Origin: Aureimonas phyllosphaerae
GTDB lineage: Bacteria; Pseudomonadota; Alphaproteobacteria; Rhizobiales; Rhizobiaceae
Assembly: GCF_900113065.1 (NCBI RefSeq)
Contig: NZ_FOOA01000005.1
Location: 173,145-237,144 of the forward strand
Length of the DNA stretch: 64,000 nt
Reading direction: 5' to 3'
In this document: piece by piece, positions 44,218-53,953 of the stretch
How the letters are laid out: every line of letters starts with the position of its first letter
Numbering within the stretch: position 1 is the first letter of the stretch
The notes under the pieces: model-generated
What the model saw: only the letters and a program-made list of their open reading frames with translations
What the model was told of the DNA's origin: nothing
Databases searched by the model: none
Program-made: the position numbers and the translations under genes

Positions 44218-44705
44218 TGTATCTGCTCGACGCCAGCGCTCTCATAAATGCACACCGAACTTGGTACGCCCTGAATCGCGTTCCTGAATTCTGGTTGTGG
44301 GTGCTGCACCACGCGGACGCCGGCCACCTGAAGATGCCGACGGAAATCTACAACGAGGTCGAGGACGGGAACGACGAGCTCGCCGTTTGGATGAGCGAGC
44401 CTGCTCACCGAGCCGCGCTTCGTCTCGGTGAAGCGAGTGATCCATCGAAGGTGCAGGCGGTGCTCGCGAGATACGGCACCGGATTGACCGAGGCCGAGCT
44501 TATCGAGATCGGGCAGGATCCCTTTCTCATAGCCGCAGCATTGGGGCACGCAGATCGCTTGGTGGTGACGGCCGAGGTGTCCAAGCCAGGGAAGCAAAGG
44601 GCCAGCCGGCGCATTCCTGATATCTGCGCCGATTGCGGTATCGGATGGCGGACGCCTGTTGCGCTGATCAACGAATTGGACTTCACGACCGGTTGGGATC
44701 AGTAG
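44217..44705 (+). CDS. DUF4411 PIN-like protein, probable toxin
   Basis: A 162-residue PIN-superfamily protein of DUF4411 type, predicted Mg-dependent ribonuclease. The first PIN acid is in MYLLDASALINAHRTWY (Asp5), a second acidic cluster in MPTEIYNEVEDGNDEL, and a third in GQDPFLIAAALGHADRLVVTAE, followed by the typical SKPGKQRASRRIPDICAD. All acids are kept, so it is likely active. Translation is coupled to the upstream ImmA/IrrE gene, as in predicted type II pairs of this kind, where that protein neutralises or represses the toxin. Confidence 0.85.
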   Translation: MYLLDASALINAHRTWYALNRVPEFWLWVLHHADAGHLKMPTEIYNEVEDGNDELAVWMSEPAHRAALRLGEASDPSKVQAVLARYGTGLTEAELIEIGQDPFLIAAALGHADRLVVTAEVSKPGKQRASRRIPDICADCGIGWRTPVALINELDFTTGWDQ

Positions 44706-44720
44706 GCTTCCGCTGCCGGC

Positions 44721-45230
44721 CTACGTCGCGAACTTCATCACGCGTGCCAGCTCGAGGAGGTCAACGTCCAGGGTGTCCGACATTTGCCGGTCCGTGACAT
44801 GGCCATTGTAGGACGCTGCGATTTCCTTCGGCGTGCGGTCCTCGACGCAGTAGGCGACCAGCCGGCGCTGCATCGGGCCGCCGATCTTTTTGCCGATCGC
44901 CTTCAACTGATCCATGGCAACGACTCGGCCGTCCATCAGGCCGCCGCGCGGCTGCGTGTCGCCGTTCGCAAGGCGAGGAATGCCGCTTCCTGTCGAGGCG
45001 ATGCCGGCGCGCTCCCATAGGCGGGCGAAGGCGGAGCCGGCGTGATACTGGGCGTTGCCGAAGCGTCCATAGCGCCATTCGAACGTGCCGGCCCGGCATC
45101 GGACCTTGATTGCCGCGATGGCTTCCGTTCCGGTTTTTAAACGTCGAGATTGCGTGACCGTCCCGTCGGAGCCGGGCTTCTCGAACTTCAATTTGGTGCC
45201 GCCCAGCGACACCCCTTTCTTCTTCGGCAT
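44721..45230 (-). CDS. Hypothetical protein, mobile-element associated
   Basis: A 169-residue basic protein with a MPKKKGVSLGG start. The middle RYGRFGNAQYHAGSAFARLW and the C-terminal VAYCVEDRTPKEIAASYNG with a helical end resemble phage- and island-borne proteins in Rhizobiales that end in a small HTH-like segment (TPKEIAASYNGHVTDRQMSD), but I cannot name the family. The start at 45230 gives a compact, lysine-rich N terminus; longer frames to 45338 look non-coding. It converges on the DUF4411 gene. Confidence 0.6.
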   Translation of the reverse strand: MPKKKGVSLGGTKLKFEKPGSDGTVTQSRRLKTGTEAIAAIKVRCRAGTFEWRYGRFGNAQYHAGSAFARLWERAGIASTGSGIPRLANGDTQPRGGLMDGRVVAMDQLKAIGKKIGGPMQRRLVAYCVEDRTPKEIAASYNGHVTDRQMSDTLDVDLLELARVMKFAT

Positions 45231-45421
45231 GGTTGGCCTTCCTTGTGGCGAGGAAAGGCCTGGGGCGGACGCAGGCAAGCGATAAGAGCCTATCATAGCT
45301 CGGGGTGTAGCTCGAAGGGAACTGTGCCAACATGGCACTGATACTCCGCCGGCGGCCGACCGGTTATATTCGGCTCCACGACATCACGGTATCAGCCGCC
45401 AAACGGGAGAATGCGAACGCG

Positions 45422-45997
45422 TCCGAGCAGGTCGAGCCTGTTGTCCGGCTGTGCGCCATGCCAGAAGGCGGTGAGATGGGTCGAGGACTGCGGCCACGTC
45501 TGCCTGAACCTCCGACAGCATCCGGTGTCTTTCGTCCGGGCTGCGCTCACTCGGCGGCGCCACATCACTTGTGCCGAGGCAATGTCGTCGAGCGACCTAC
45601 GATTGTGCGAGGTCGTGGACTTGGTTTTCGTCCGGCAGCGGTAAGGCTCGGCGAAGGGTGTCATGTTCAGCACGATCGAGGACGAGACGGGCGTCGCGAA
45701 CCCGGTCGTGTGAACCGAGGTCTCCGAGGCAAACCGTCGGACGGTGCTTGGCCCCGGGATGATAGGCGTGCGGGGGCGCATCAAGCGTGAAAGGGAGGTG
45801 TACACCTCGTTGTGCACTCGCTGATGGATCTAAGCCGCGAGTTTGCGAGCGTTGGGCGACGAGGACGCACGGAGGACGGTGCAACGGACTGGACGACCGT
45901 CGCCACGGTGGCGCCGCCGAGCATGACACCTGCAAAAGTCATGGAAGATCCGTATGGACACGTGATTCACGAAATACGGGTGAAAACGCGCGACTTC
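45422..45997 (+). pseudogene. dnaE2: Decayed C-terminal fragment of error-prone DNA polymerase DnaE2 (ImuC)
   Basis: Three frames together spell the DnaE2 C terminus. First EQVEPVVRLCAMPEGGEM, then after a frameshift near 45480 VEDCGHVCLNLRQHPVSF, CAEAMSSSD, VDLVFVRQR, a TAA at 45642, GSAKGVMFSTIEDETGVAN, a TGA at 45711 where Trp is expected, and ANRRTVLGPGMIGVRGRIKR. After a second frameshift near 45799 comes VHLVVHSLMDLSREFASVG, ending HEIRVKTRDF as DnaE2 does. The OB-fold region is recognisable, but the polymerase domains are absent. DnaE2 normally works with ImuA and ImuB in SOS mutagenesis; neither is present here. 45231-45421 shows nothing; 45998-46264 is AT-rich and probably the promoter region of the next operon. 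Confidence 0.8.
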
Positions 45998-46264
45998 CTT
46001 TCAGGGGGGGAGCAGTCCGTCCGCTTTTCACCGGTGAGTCAAATTAGCTGACATTTCCATCCAGTTTCACTTGTGACTGTATGCAATCTGGTTACGTTTA
46101 GTGCCGGAGTAAACGCTCTAACGATCGTAAAGGCTGTGGCGGAAGTCGAGTGATAATCATCCATGATGATCAGCAGGGTAGAGCGTCGACCGCCAGCGAG
46201 GGTGTTAATTGTTAAGTTAATGAGTTCGGATTACTGGTCGGCGTCATCGCTTTTGGAGTTCTCT

Positions 46265-46765
46265 ATGCTGAGTCGCCGACAAGTCGTCACAGTTCTTGCC
46301 GCGTTACCTGCGGTTCTCCTAACTCCCTTACGTGCTACGGCAGCAAGGGCCATGCTGCAAGTCAGGGGAGCGATCGGCGATATAGGCAGTGACGGTCAAG
46401 TCTCGTTCGACGCGGCAGCGTTCGATGCGCTTCCACAGACCCGCTTCGTCACCACGACCCCCTGGCACGACGTTCCCGTGGAGTTCTCCGGCGTCGCTGC
46501 CCGTGATCTCTTCGCGGCGGTCGGCGCACGTGGTGAGAACCTGCAACTTATCGCGCTCAACGACTATGTGGTGGAGGCGAAGGCCAGCGATATCGTGATG
46601 GGCGACGGCTTGTTCGCAACCCGCCAGAACGGGGTCCCCATGCCGGTTAGCGACAAGGGACCGGTGTTTCTGGTCTTCCCCTTCGATCAGCGACCGGACA
46701 CGCAGCACCAGACTTATTACAGCCGTGCCGTCTGGCAACTCACCGAGATCGTCGTGGCGTCATGA
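46265..46765 (+). CDS. Periplasmic SUOX-fold (molybdopterin-binding-like) protein without cysteine
   Basis: A 166-residue exported protein: signal peptide residues 1-29 (RRQVVTVLAALPAVLLTP...ATAARA), then a small domain of the oxidoreductase molybdopterin-binding fold (VEFSGVAARDLFAAVGARG, ALNDYVVEAKASDI). There is no Cys anywhere in the protein, so the metal-ligating residue of sulfite-oxidase-type enzymes is missing and it should be a binding protein, not an enzyme. GGAG precedes the ATG. It overlaps the GGDEF-EAL gene by 4 nt (ATGA); short SUOX-fold proteins are known partners of membrane sensor kinases and cyclases, presumably as ligand sensors. Confidence 0.8.
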   Translation: MLSRRQVVTVLAALPAVLLTPLRATAARAMLQVRGAIGDIGSDGQVSFDAAAFDALPQTRFVTTTPWHDVPVEFSGVAARDLFAAVGARGENLQLIALNDYVVEAKASDIVMGDGLFATRQNGVPMPVSDKGPVFLVFPFDQRPDTQHQTYYSRAVWQLTEIVVAS

Positions 46766-48702
46766 TCCACCAGGGGAAGTTGACGCTGCCGCGCAGCTTC
46801 CATCGGCTGCGGTTCGGCCTCATCGCGGTAACCGCGCTACTCGCCGTCACCGCCGTTGCGGTCTCCCTTCTGGCCGCCGCCTATCAGCATCGCATCGATG
46901 AGGCGTCGCGTTACAATCGAACCTTCGATGCAGCGCAGACGCTCTCGGAACTCCTTCGGCTGCAACTGGCCTTCGCCAGAGCCGACAGCGCGGACGATCT
47001 TGACGAACTGGAGTTGCGAGCCGCCATTTTGAAGAACCGCGCGACCCTTCTGGACAGCGTAACCTTCCCGATCGCCGAAATGCGAAGCGAGTTTATCCCG
47101 CGCCTTGCCGAAGCGATCCGGGAAATCGAGCCGCTGCTCGACCGGATGCCAGGTTCAGACGCTACAGAACACGCCCTCGCTACCCTCGATCCGCTCGTGC
47201 AGCCGCTGGCGCGCATGACGTCCCGCAGCCATGCCATGGCCGGTGACGAGGTGGCTCGGACACAGACCCATCTGCGCTTCGTCTTCGCCAGTCTGTGCGC
47301 AGTAACGCTCATGCTGGTCCTGTTCGGTGCTGCTCTAGTAATATTCGTTCTGAGGCAGAACCGTCGCCTCGACCGCACCGTACGCACCGATGCGCTGACG
47401 GGGTTGGCGAACCGCCTGGAGTTCGGCTTGCGTCTCGATCGCCTTGCGGCGGACCGCGGTTGCGCCGTGGTTCTCATCGACGTCGATCACTTCAAGACGT
47501 TGAACGATACGTATGGGCACGACGTCGGCGATGCGGTGCTGGGCCACGTCTCGCGTCGCCTGACCGGAGCCGCTCGCGATGCAGCGCTGTTGGCGCGCAT
47601 CGGCGGCGACGAGTTCGCGGTCCTCTACGAGGGTGAGGACGCGCAACGACGGAGCCGGGCGGCCTGCGAGCGCATCCTAGACCGCATGCGGCACCCGATC
47701 GCCATGCAGGGGCGCGATGTCCCGGTCGGGGTTACGCTGGGTCTGCGTGCCTCCGGGGCAGGCGAGCCGGTACAGGCGCCGGACGCCCTGTTGAAGGATG
47801 CCGATCTCGCGCTCTATGCGGCAAAGGTCGCAGGTCGCGGACGGGCGACCGAATTCCAACCTGAGATGAAGCAGGCCTTTCTCGACCGTCACCGCCTGCA
47901 GAACGATCTGCGAGGTGCCGTGGAACGTGGCGAACATCGTCTCCAGTTCCAACCTATAGTCGACCTTCAGGCTGACAGGACCCTCGGCTTCGAGGCTCTC
48001 GTGCGCTGGGATCATCCGGAACTCGGCCCCGTGCCGCCATCCCGGTTTATCCCCCTGGCCGAGGAGAGTGGTCTGATCTTAGACTTGGGTCGCTGGGTTC
48101 TTCGAGAAGCGATCAGCACCGCACGCCTGTGGTCCGAGGACGTCTTCATCGCGGTGAATATATCGGCCCGCCAACTGACCGATGCCGACCTCGTTCCGTT
48201 CATCTCCGCCACGTTGGCAGACCTCGGCGTTCCGCCGCGACGCCTCGAGATTGAGATCACCGAAACGGCGCTGGTCGACAACGATGCGATCGCAATCCGG
48301 ACACTGCGGGCACTCCGAGATCTTGGATGCCGGATCGCCCTTGACGACTTCGGAACCGGCTACGCGTCGCTCAGCTACCTCCAGCGCTTTCATTTCGACA
48401 AGCTCAAGATCGATCGCTCGTTCGTGGAGAGCTGCCGCGTCGACGAGAACAGCTCAGCCATCATCGCCGCAGTCTGCGCCCTAGCGCGTCGCCTTCGGCT
48501 GAGCGTGGTCGCGGAAGGGATCGAGACGGCGGACCATCGCGTCTTCGTGGCCGAGGTCGGCTGCGGACTGGGCCAAGGCTACCTGTTCGATCGCCCTCTC
48601 ACGCAAGGGGAGGCGCTGGAACGCTTGGCGCGTGAGGCAAATCTGACGCAAGCCCCGACATCAGCTAACACCTCGGCCATTCCTGCAACCGTATTCTGCT
48701 AA
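46762..48702 (+). CDS. Membrane GGDEF-EAL protein coupled to the SUOX-fold protein
   Basis: Contains 646 residues: TM1 (residues about 18-40), a helical periplasmic domain of about 140 residues, TM2 (about 175-200), GGDEF, EAL. GGDEF is intact (DALTGLANRLEF, DVDHFKTLNDTYGHDVGD, IGGDEFAVL), but the inhibitory I-site RxxD is not seen (RDAA in its place). EAL is intact (FEALVRWDHP, NISARQL, EITETAL, LDDFGTGYASLSYL, AEGIET, QGYLF). It can therefore in principle both make and degrade c-di-GMP; which prevails is unknown. Its periplasmic domain presumably reads the SUOX-fold protein encoded just before it. Confidence 0.93.
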   Translation: MIHQGKLTLPRSFHRLRFGLIAVTALLAVTAVAVSLLAAAYQHRIDEASRYNRTFDAAQTLSELLRLQLAFARADSADDLDELELRAAILKNRATLLDSVTFPIAEMRSEFIPRLAEAIREIEPLLDRMPGSDATEHALATLDPLVQPLARMTSRSHAMAGDEVARTQTHLRFVFASLCAVTLMLVLFGAALVIFVLRQNRRLDRTVRTDALTGLANRLEFGLRLDRLAADRGCAVVLIDVDHFKTLNDTYGHDVGDAVLGHVSRRLTGAARDAALLARIGGDEFAVLYEGEDAQRRSRAACERILDRMRHPIAMQGRDVPVGVTLGLRASGAGEPVQAPDALLKDADLALYAAKVAGRGRATEFQPEMKQAFLDRHRLQNDLRGAVERGEHRLQFQPIVDLQADRTLGFEALVRWDHPELGPVPPSRFIPLAEESGLILDLGRWVLREAISTARLWSEDVFIAVNISARQLTDADLVPFISATLADLGVPPRRLEIEITETALVDNDAIAIRTLRALRDLGCRIALDDFGTGYASLSYLQRFHFDKLKIDRSFVESCRVDENSSAIIAAVCALARRLRLSVVAEGIETADHRVFVAEVGCGLGQGYLFDRPLTQGEALERLAREANLTQAPTSANTSAIPATVFC

Positions 48703-48722
48703 TCTGCATGTGTGCCTTCACG

Positions 48723-48742
48723 GTTCAGTCCTGAGACTGAAC
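48723..48742 (+). terminator. Perfect hairpin after the GGDEF-EAL gene
   Basis: GTTCAGTC-CTGA-GACTGAAC, an 8-bp perfect stem 20 bp after the stop, without a U-tract. Confidence 0.5.
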
Positions 48743-49118
48743 GAACACTCATCGCCATCGCACAGGCTTGCCGATTGGTGGTCATCTCCGTGTTGGTTTC
48801 CAGAAAATCTATGATCCCACTGGGGGGCATAACTAATTGGGGACCAGGTGGAAGTGCGTTCCCGGGCGGCGATACGAGGCCCGTCAAAGACTCGCGTGGG
48901 TCGGAAACGGATGGACCGCTTCCGTTGGTTGTCAGGGTTGGTTTCCGCATAGCTTACGTTCGCTCACGGGGATCGACCCGAGGTGACAGACGTTTAGCAG
49001 CACATCGAAAACCGTGCGGCAATTCGCCGTCCGAGATCGTCGGTCTGGGATTACGTAAAGAACCTCATGACGCGATAAATTATCGTTCGGTAAATGTGTC
49101 GCGGCTAACCCGTTCACG
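48743..49118. other. Intergenic region before the chemoreceptor gene
   Basis: No gene recognised. Frames crossing it have no family likeness. The only structure noted is a 13-bp palindrome CGATAAATTATCG at 49073-49085 in an AT-rich stretch, 34 bp or 70 bp upstream of the two possible starts of the chemoreceptor; it may be an operator or part of its promoter. Confidence 0.45.
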
Positions 49119-51107
49119 ATGACGTTTGGTCATCGCGTTGGGAGCCTACGCACCGTGCTTCAGAACACCAGTATCTTCCGCAAATTCATTCTCGCGATCG
49201 CGACCGTCAGTCTGATCGGACTGGGTCTGTCGACCTACAGCGCGATCCAGATGAACCGTATCGGTGATGACTACGCTGCCATCGTGGATGTGAACGATCC
49301 CGCAGTGGTCAAACTCGCCCGAGCGGGTCGAAACGTCAGCGATGCGGCTTACTCAGCCTACAAGGTCCTGGCCTACGATGGCCGGAGCAACGAGGCCCAA
49401 GCCGCTTCCGCAAATTTCGACGTGAAAATGGAAGCCACTCGGAAGTTCCTAGAAGAGATCGGTGCGAGCGTTCCCGTTTATGGAGCTGCTCTTGCGGAGA
49501 TGACAGCCGACGTCAATGAGATCGCCACCAAAGGCCGTGACGCCATCAACCTTGGGCTCCAAAATCGCGGTGACGAGGACAAAGCTGTCCTAGCTGCCAT
49601 GGACGGGACCGCTTCTCAGTTCGCCACGCGCTACCAGGATCTTCGCGATCGGATGCTGAGTGACAACGCGGCGCACTCGGACGTGCTGACCGCGCAAACC
49701 TGGTCGACCATCTACACGACGATCGGACTGTCGCTGGCCGGGTTGCTTTTGGGCATGGTCGGGGCAGGTCTCATGGCATCGCGCGGCATCACCGATCCGC
49801 TGTCGCGGCTTCGCGGGCAGATGGACCGACTTGCCGCGGGGGATCTCGATGTGACGGTCAGCGGTGCGGAGCGCGGCGACGAAGTCGGAGCAATGGCCCG
49901 CACGGTCGAGGTGTTCAAGCAGGCGGGGTTGGAGAAGCTGCGTCTGTCCGCGGAAGCCGACGCAGGTCGCAGGGCGCAGGCAGAGCAGCGCGACCGCCAG
50001 TCGGCGATCGACAGCGCCAAGGCCGAAGACCTTCGCGCCTTCGTGCATCACGTGGAGGCGGGCTTCGCTCGCCTGTCGCGGGGCGACCTGACGGTGCGCA
50101 TGGACCAGCCTGTGGCTGCGGAGTTCGAGCCAATCCGTACCCAGTTCAACCAGTCCGTCGTGCAACTCGAGGATACGATCGGCCAAGTGATCGGCGCCGT
50201 TGGGGCGATGCGTTCGGGCCTGTCGGAGATCACCATCGCGGCCGGCGACCTCTCCCAACGCACCGAACAGCAGGCAGCCAGCCTGGAAGAGACGGTAGCC
50301 GCGCTCGGCCAGGTGACGCGGGGCGTCGGCGAGACGGCCGCACAGGCAGACGCCGCTCGCCAGACGGCCGACATCGCGTGTCGCGAGGCGGAGAAGGGCG
50401 GCGAGGTGGTGTCTCGTGCCGTCGCAGCCATGAGCGAGATCGAGCAGTCCTCGCAGAAGATCGGTAACATCATCGGGGTGATCGACGAGATCGCCTTCCA
50501 GACCAACCTTCTGGCGCTGAACGCGGGCGTCGAGGCCGCGCGCGCCGGCGAGGCGGGCCGGGGCTTTGCGGTGGTGGCGCAGGAGGTGCGCGGTCTTGCC
50601 CAGCGCTCGGCGGAAGCAGCGAAGGAGATCAAGGGTCTGATCTCCGTGTCCGGCACCCAGGTCAGTTCGGGCGTCGAGCTGGTGACGGCTTCGGGCCGCA
50701 GCCTAGAGGCGATCGTCAGCCAGGTCGGCAGCGTCGCGCGGACGATCGCCGACATGGCGGGCGCGGCTCGTGATCAGGCCGTGGCGCTACGCGAAGTGTC
50801 CGTTGCGGCCGACCAGATGGACAAGGTGACCCAGCAGAACGCGGCGATGGTGGAAGAAACCACAGCGGCAGCTCAGGCGCTTTCAAGCGAGACCGAGCAG
50901 CTCGGCGGCCTCGTAGCAGAATTTGTCACCAGCGGGACGCAGGGCTCCACCGGCTGGACTGCGCAGGAATCCAGTTCGGCTACCTCCAGGCGCCCGGTCG
51001 TGCCGGCTCAAACGTCCGTGCGTCCGATGCCGCAAATTCGCAGGGCAGGCCTCGGAAGCGCTGCCGCCAAAGCCGCGCCCGCCAATGACGGCTGGGAAGA
51101 GTTCTGA
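49119..51107 (+). CDS. Methyl-accepting chemotaxis protein
   Basis: A 662-residue transmembrane chemoreceptor. TM1 is near 19-41 ([17 protein letters not shown]), the periplasmic four-helix-bundle sensor about 45-190, TM2 about 195-218, HAMP about 218-275 with a second HAMP-like unit near 305-360. The signalling hairpin contains the conserved [20 protein letters not shown] tip. The last residues, DGWEEF, resemble the C-terminal pentapeptide that tethers methylation enzymes. The start may instead be GTG 49155 ([11 protein letters not shown]...), which has GGGAG upstream, while 49119 has no clear site. Ligand unknown. It sits between two c-di-GMP modules but has its own direction of control. 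Confidence 0.93.
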   Translation: MTFGHRVGSLRTVLQNTSIFRKFILAIATVSLIGLGLSTYSAIQMNRIGDDYAAIVDVNDPAVVKLARAGRNVSDAAYSAYKVLAYDGRSNEAQAASANFDVKMEATRKFLEEIGASVPVYGAALAEMTADVNEIATKGRDAINLGLQNRGDEDKAVLAAMDGTASQFATRYQDLRDRMLSDNAAHSDVLTAQTWSTIYTTIGLSLAGLLLGMVGAGLMASRGITDPLSRLRGQMDRLAAGDLDVTVSGAERGDEVGAMARTVEVFKQAGLEKLRLSAEADAGRRAQAEQRDRQSAIDSAKAEDLRAFVHHVEAGFARLSRGDLTVRMDQPVAAEFEPIRTQFNQSVVQLEDTIGQVIGAVGAMRSGLSEITIAAGDLSQRTEQQAASLEETVAALGQVTRGVGETAAQADAARQTADIACREAEKGGEVVSRAVAAMSEIEQSSQKIGNIIGVIDEIAFQTNLLALNAGVEAARAGEAGRGFAVVAQEVRGLAQRSAEAAKEIKGLISVSGTQVSSGVELVTASGRSLEAIVSQVGSVARTIADMAGAARDQAVALREVSVAADQMDKVTQQNAAMVEETTAAAQALSSETEQLGGLVAEFVTSGTQGSTGWTAQESSSATSRRPVVPAQTSVRPMPQIRRAGLGSAAAKAAPANDGWEEF

Positions 51108-51399
51108 AGATAAGGCAGCGAAGCGGATCGCCGTTCGTCGGTTGGTATGGGCAGCCATTCGCTGCCCATACGAACAATCTGAGGACGGACAGTTTTCAGC
51201 TGGATCCACCTCGATAAGTAGGAAAGCGGACGCACGCCTTCGCCGGGCAAATTCAAGTCATCGATCATGTCGTAGCACTTGTTCGATGGTCGGCAGCGGA
51301 TGGTGTTGCGCAAGCTGGAGGTAAGGAGTGTAGAGCTAAGATAGCGCACGATTTAAACTCGTGGCCCTCGAGGCGTGCGTTGTAGAAGCCTAGGGTCGA

Positions 51400-51927
51400 A
51401 TGCTGCACAGCTTTTTCGTTTGGAGTGTCGCGCTCAGCCTCTGTGTTGCAACCCAAGGTGCGGTGGCGGCCGATCCGTCGTTGCAAGACCTGCAGGTCAT
51501 CGGCCGCGCGCTCTCGTTCAAGGAGGGCGCCAAACGCACCACTCTTTCTCTCGCGATGGTCTACGATGGGACAAGCGCTCGCTCTCAAGGCGAGATGCAG
51601 GCTACGCTTGCAGCGGTGCGCGGGGGCCTGCGGGTCGGCGACGCAGTTCTGAAGGTCGTAGCGGTAGAGCAAAATCAGTTTGCTTCGCCGTCAGGCTTTG
51701 ACGGCATCCTTACCTTAAGCGACGTCGATCAGACACGCCTCGCCGGCACGCTGAACGGCCGGGGCGTGCCCTGCCTGACCTTGGATGCCCAACAGGTGAA
51801 GAACGGGGCCTGCACTGTTGCGATCCGCTCGCGGCCCAGCGTTACAATATCAATAAACTCCAAGAACGCTGCGGCCGCACATGTCCGGTTCGCTACGGCT
51901 TTCATCATGATGGTTCGTGAAATATGA
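51400..51927 (+). CDS. YfiR-family (DUF4154) periplasmic protein
   Basis: A 175-residue exported protein: signal peptide 1-23, then the YfiR fold (LQVIGRALSFKEGAKRTTLS, LAMVYDGT). Cys125 (GVPCLTLD) and Cys138 (KNGACTVAI) match the pair that forms the stabilising disulfide in Pseudomonas YfiR, and the end RSRPSVTISINSKNAAAAHV is the family C terminus. In Pseudomonas YfiR represses a diguanylate cyclase from the periplasm. Here it is coupled by ATGA to a TonB-dependent receptor and followed by a GGDEF-EAL protein, so a sensory role in that cascade is likely. The start has only a weak AGGG upstream. Confidence 0.85.
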   Translation: MLHSFFVWSVALSLCVATQGAVAADPSLQDLQVIGRALSFKEGAKRTTLSLAMVYDGTSARSQGEMQATLAAVRGGLRVGDAVLKVVAVEQNQFASPSGFDGILTLSDVDQTRLAGTLNGRGVPCLTLDAQQVKNGACTVAIRSRPSVTISINSKNAAAAHVRFATAFIMMVREI

Positions 51928-53918
51928 GCGCCTCCCGGACCATCGTCCTTGCGATGTCGCTTCTGGCGCTCACCCCGGAGGGGACGCGGGCGCAGACCGT
52001 CGACTACTCGGCCGCCGAGGGAATGTTTGGCGAGCCCGTAACCGTATCAGCGACCGGCAAGCCGCAGCGTGCCAGCGAAGCGCCCACCAGTATCAAAATC
52101 TTGACCGCCGACGACATTCGCCGCTCGGGTGCGACCGATATCCCCTCTATTCTGCGCTTCGTGCCAGGTCTCGACGTGCGTCGCTACGGTCAGTTCGATT
52201 CCGCCGTCGGCATCCGAGGCTACAACACGGCGCTCAATCCGCGCGTGCTCGTGCTCGTCGACGGGCGGCAAGTCTACCAGGACGACTACGGCTACACACT
52301 CTGGTCGCTGATTCCCGTCACCCTCTCGGAGATCCGGCAGATCGAGATCATCCGTGGCCCCAACGCGGCACTTTACGGCTTCAACGCTGTGTCGGGCGTC
52401 ATCAACATCGTGACCTACGACCCCTTGCGTGACCGCAAAAACGCAGTGAGCGTCCAGGGCGGCACGCAGAACCAAATTTACGGCGAGGGCGTCGCCACGC
52501 TTCAGAGCGCCGACCGCTTCGGCATCCGCATCTCGGGTAAGGCGACCCGCGCTGACGAGTTCGGGGGCTACCGAGCCATCGACACGATCGAGCGCCCGGA
52601 CGTCGAAACGGGCGCAGCCGACATGCGCTATCGTCTAAACGACAAGACAGAGCTTGGAGTGTCCGCATCGATCGGCCAGATTCGCACGGATTTCTACCCG
52701 GATCTGGGCTCCTACCTACCGCTCGACGTGGAGTCCGACAGCCTTCGCGGCACGCTATCGAGCGATACCGCAATCGGTCTCATTCAGTTCGACGCCTACC
52801 GGAATGCGAACAATCTTCGTTCTACCGGAACCAAGATCGACCTTGGCTGGCAGCAGGACACGACCGTCGTCAAGGCGAGCGATCTCGTAAGGATCGGCAG
52901 TGACCATACGGTTCGGATCGGAGCAGAGTATCGGAACAACACGATTGCGTCGGACACGTATTTCAGCGGTGAGATGACGAGCGAGGTTCTGTCCGGTTCG
53001 GCGATGTGGAACTGGCAAATGCGCCCGAACCTCTCGTTGACCAACGCCGTCCGGGTCGACGCCATGTCGGTCCGGCGAGACGGTTCGGATGTCTCGATTC
53101 CAGGCATCGGGAGGCGGTTCGAAGATCGCCGGATCGTGGAGCCAAGCTTCAACAGCGCCCTTCTCTATGCGCCAACCGAGGTCGACACGTTCCGGCTGTC
53201 AGCCGCGCGCGCGCTCCAGCTTCCGAGCCTCCTGTCGCTCGGGCTCTTCTATTCACAAGGTCCATTCCTAGGAGCGGGAACGACCGATCTCGATCCGAGC
53301 GCGGTGATGAACTACGAGATCGGCTACGAGCGGAAGCTGCCCACGCTTGGCTCGCAACTTAGCGCCTCGGTCTTCGTGCAGGAAACCGACAAGACGATCG
53401 GGTCGCCCTTCGCTGCACCTTTCGAATTCACGCCCGATGGACAGATCCTGACGCTCGCCGACAATTTCGATGGGAGCAGCGCGGTCGGTGGCGAGATTGG
53501 CATCGACGGGCACAGTGAAACGGGCTGGCGTTGGAATCTCAGCTATAGCCTTGCCAGCATCCGAGATCGCTCGCCAGACGCCGTTCTCTTCGACTCCCCT
53601 TCCATCAACTACGCCGCCCAGAACCCAGTTCACTCCGTGATCGCCGGGCTAGGCGTTACCTGGGACCGCTTGGAGATCGATGGACAGGCCCGCTGGCAAT
53701 CGGAGTTCACGGATTTCCGGTTCGACGACATGCGCGCCCAGAACGTTGCGATCGAGGTCCCCGACTACGTCACTTTGAACGTCCGGGCAGGTTATAAGCT
53801 GAACGATAAGGCGACCGCATCGGTAACCGCCGAACAGTTGAATGCGGCACGCATCCTTACCTCGGCGGGCCGCCCGAGCGAGCGTCGGCTGATGGCTGGC
53901 TTGAAGTTCGAGTTCTGA
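51924..53918 (+). CDS. TonB-dependent outer-membrane receptor
   Basis: A 664-residue receptor: signal peptide 1-24, plug domain about 45-165 (SIKILTADDIRRSGATDIPS, LVLVDGRQVYQDDYGYTLW, IEIIRGPNAALYGFNAVSG), and a 22-strand barrel ending in the C-terminal Phe (LMAGLKFEF). The ligand is unknown; the plug resembles receptors found beside YfiR/GGDEF genes rather than classical siderophore uptake. No inner-membrane transporter genes flank it, which supports a signalling rather than import role (inference). Coupled to the YfiR gene by ATGA. Confidence 0.92.
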   Translation: MSASRTIVLAMSLLALTPEGTRAQTVDYSAAEGMFGEPVTVSATGKPQRASEAPTSIKILTADDIRRSGATDIPSILRFVPGLDVRRYGQFDSAVGIRGYNTALNPRVLVLVDGRQVYQDDYGYTLWSLIPVTLSEIRQIEIIRGPNAALYGFNAVSGVINIVTYDPLRDRKNAVSVQGGTQNQIYGEGVATLQSADRFGIRISGKATRADEFGGYRAIDTIERPDVETGAADMRYRLNDKTELGVSASIGQIRTDFYPDLGSYLPLDVESDSLRGTLSSDTAIGLIQFDAYRNANNLRSTGTKIDLGWQQDTTVVKASDLVRIGSDHTVRIGAEYRNNTIASDTYFSGEMTSEVLSGSAMWNWQMRPNLSLTNAVRVDAMSVRRDGSDVSIPGIGRRFEDRRIVEPSFNSALLYAPTEVDTFRLSAARALQLPSLLSLGLFYSQGPFLGAGTTDLDPSAVMNYEIGYERKLPTLGSQLSASVFVQETDKTIGSPFAAPFEFTPDGQILTLADNFDGSSAVGGEIGIDGHSETGWRWNLSYSLASIRDRSPDAVLFDSPSINYAAQNPVHSVIAGLGVTWDRLEIDGQARWQSEFTDFRFDDMRAQNVAIEVPDYVTLNVRAGYKLNDKATASVTAEQLNAARILTSAGRPSERRLMAGLKFEF

Positions 53919-53953
53919 CGCATGTCTCTGTTGCATGAGTGGAAACGCAAGGC

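Noticed and set aside
45332..45790. 152-codon plus-strand frame as an independent gene
   Set aside because: Its middle matches DnaE2 only over a short stretch before a frameshift, so it is part of a pseudogene.
45392..45817. 141-codon minus-strand frame
   Set aside because: It is the antisense of the DnaE2 remnant; the plus strand explains the sequence better.
48712..49122. 136-codon plus-strand frame after the GGDEF-EAL gene
   Set aside because: Composition is unlike neighbouring proteins, it starts at a hairpin, and no domain or ribosome site is visible.
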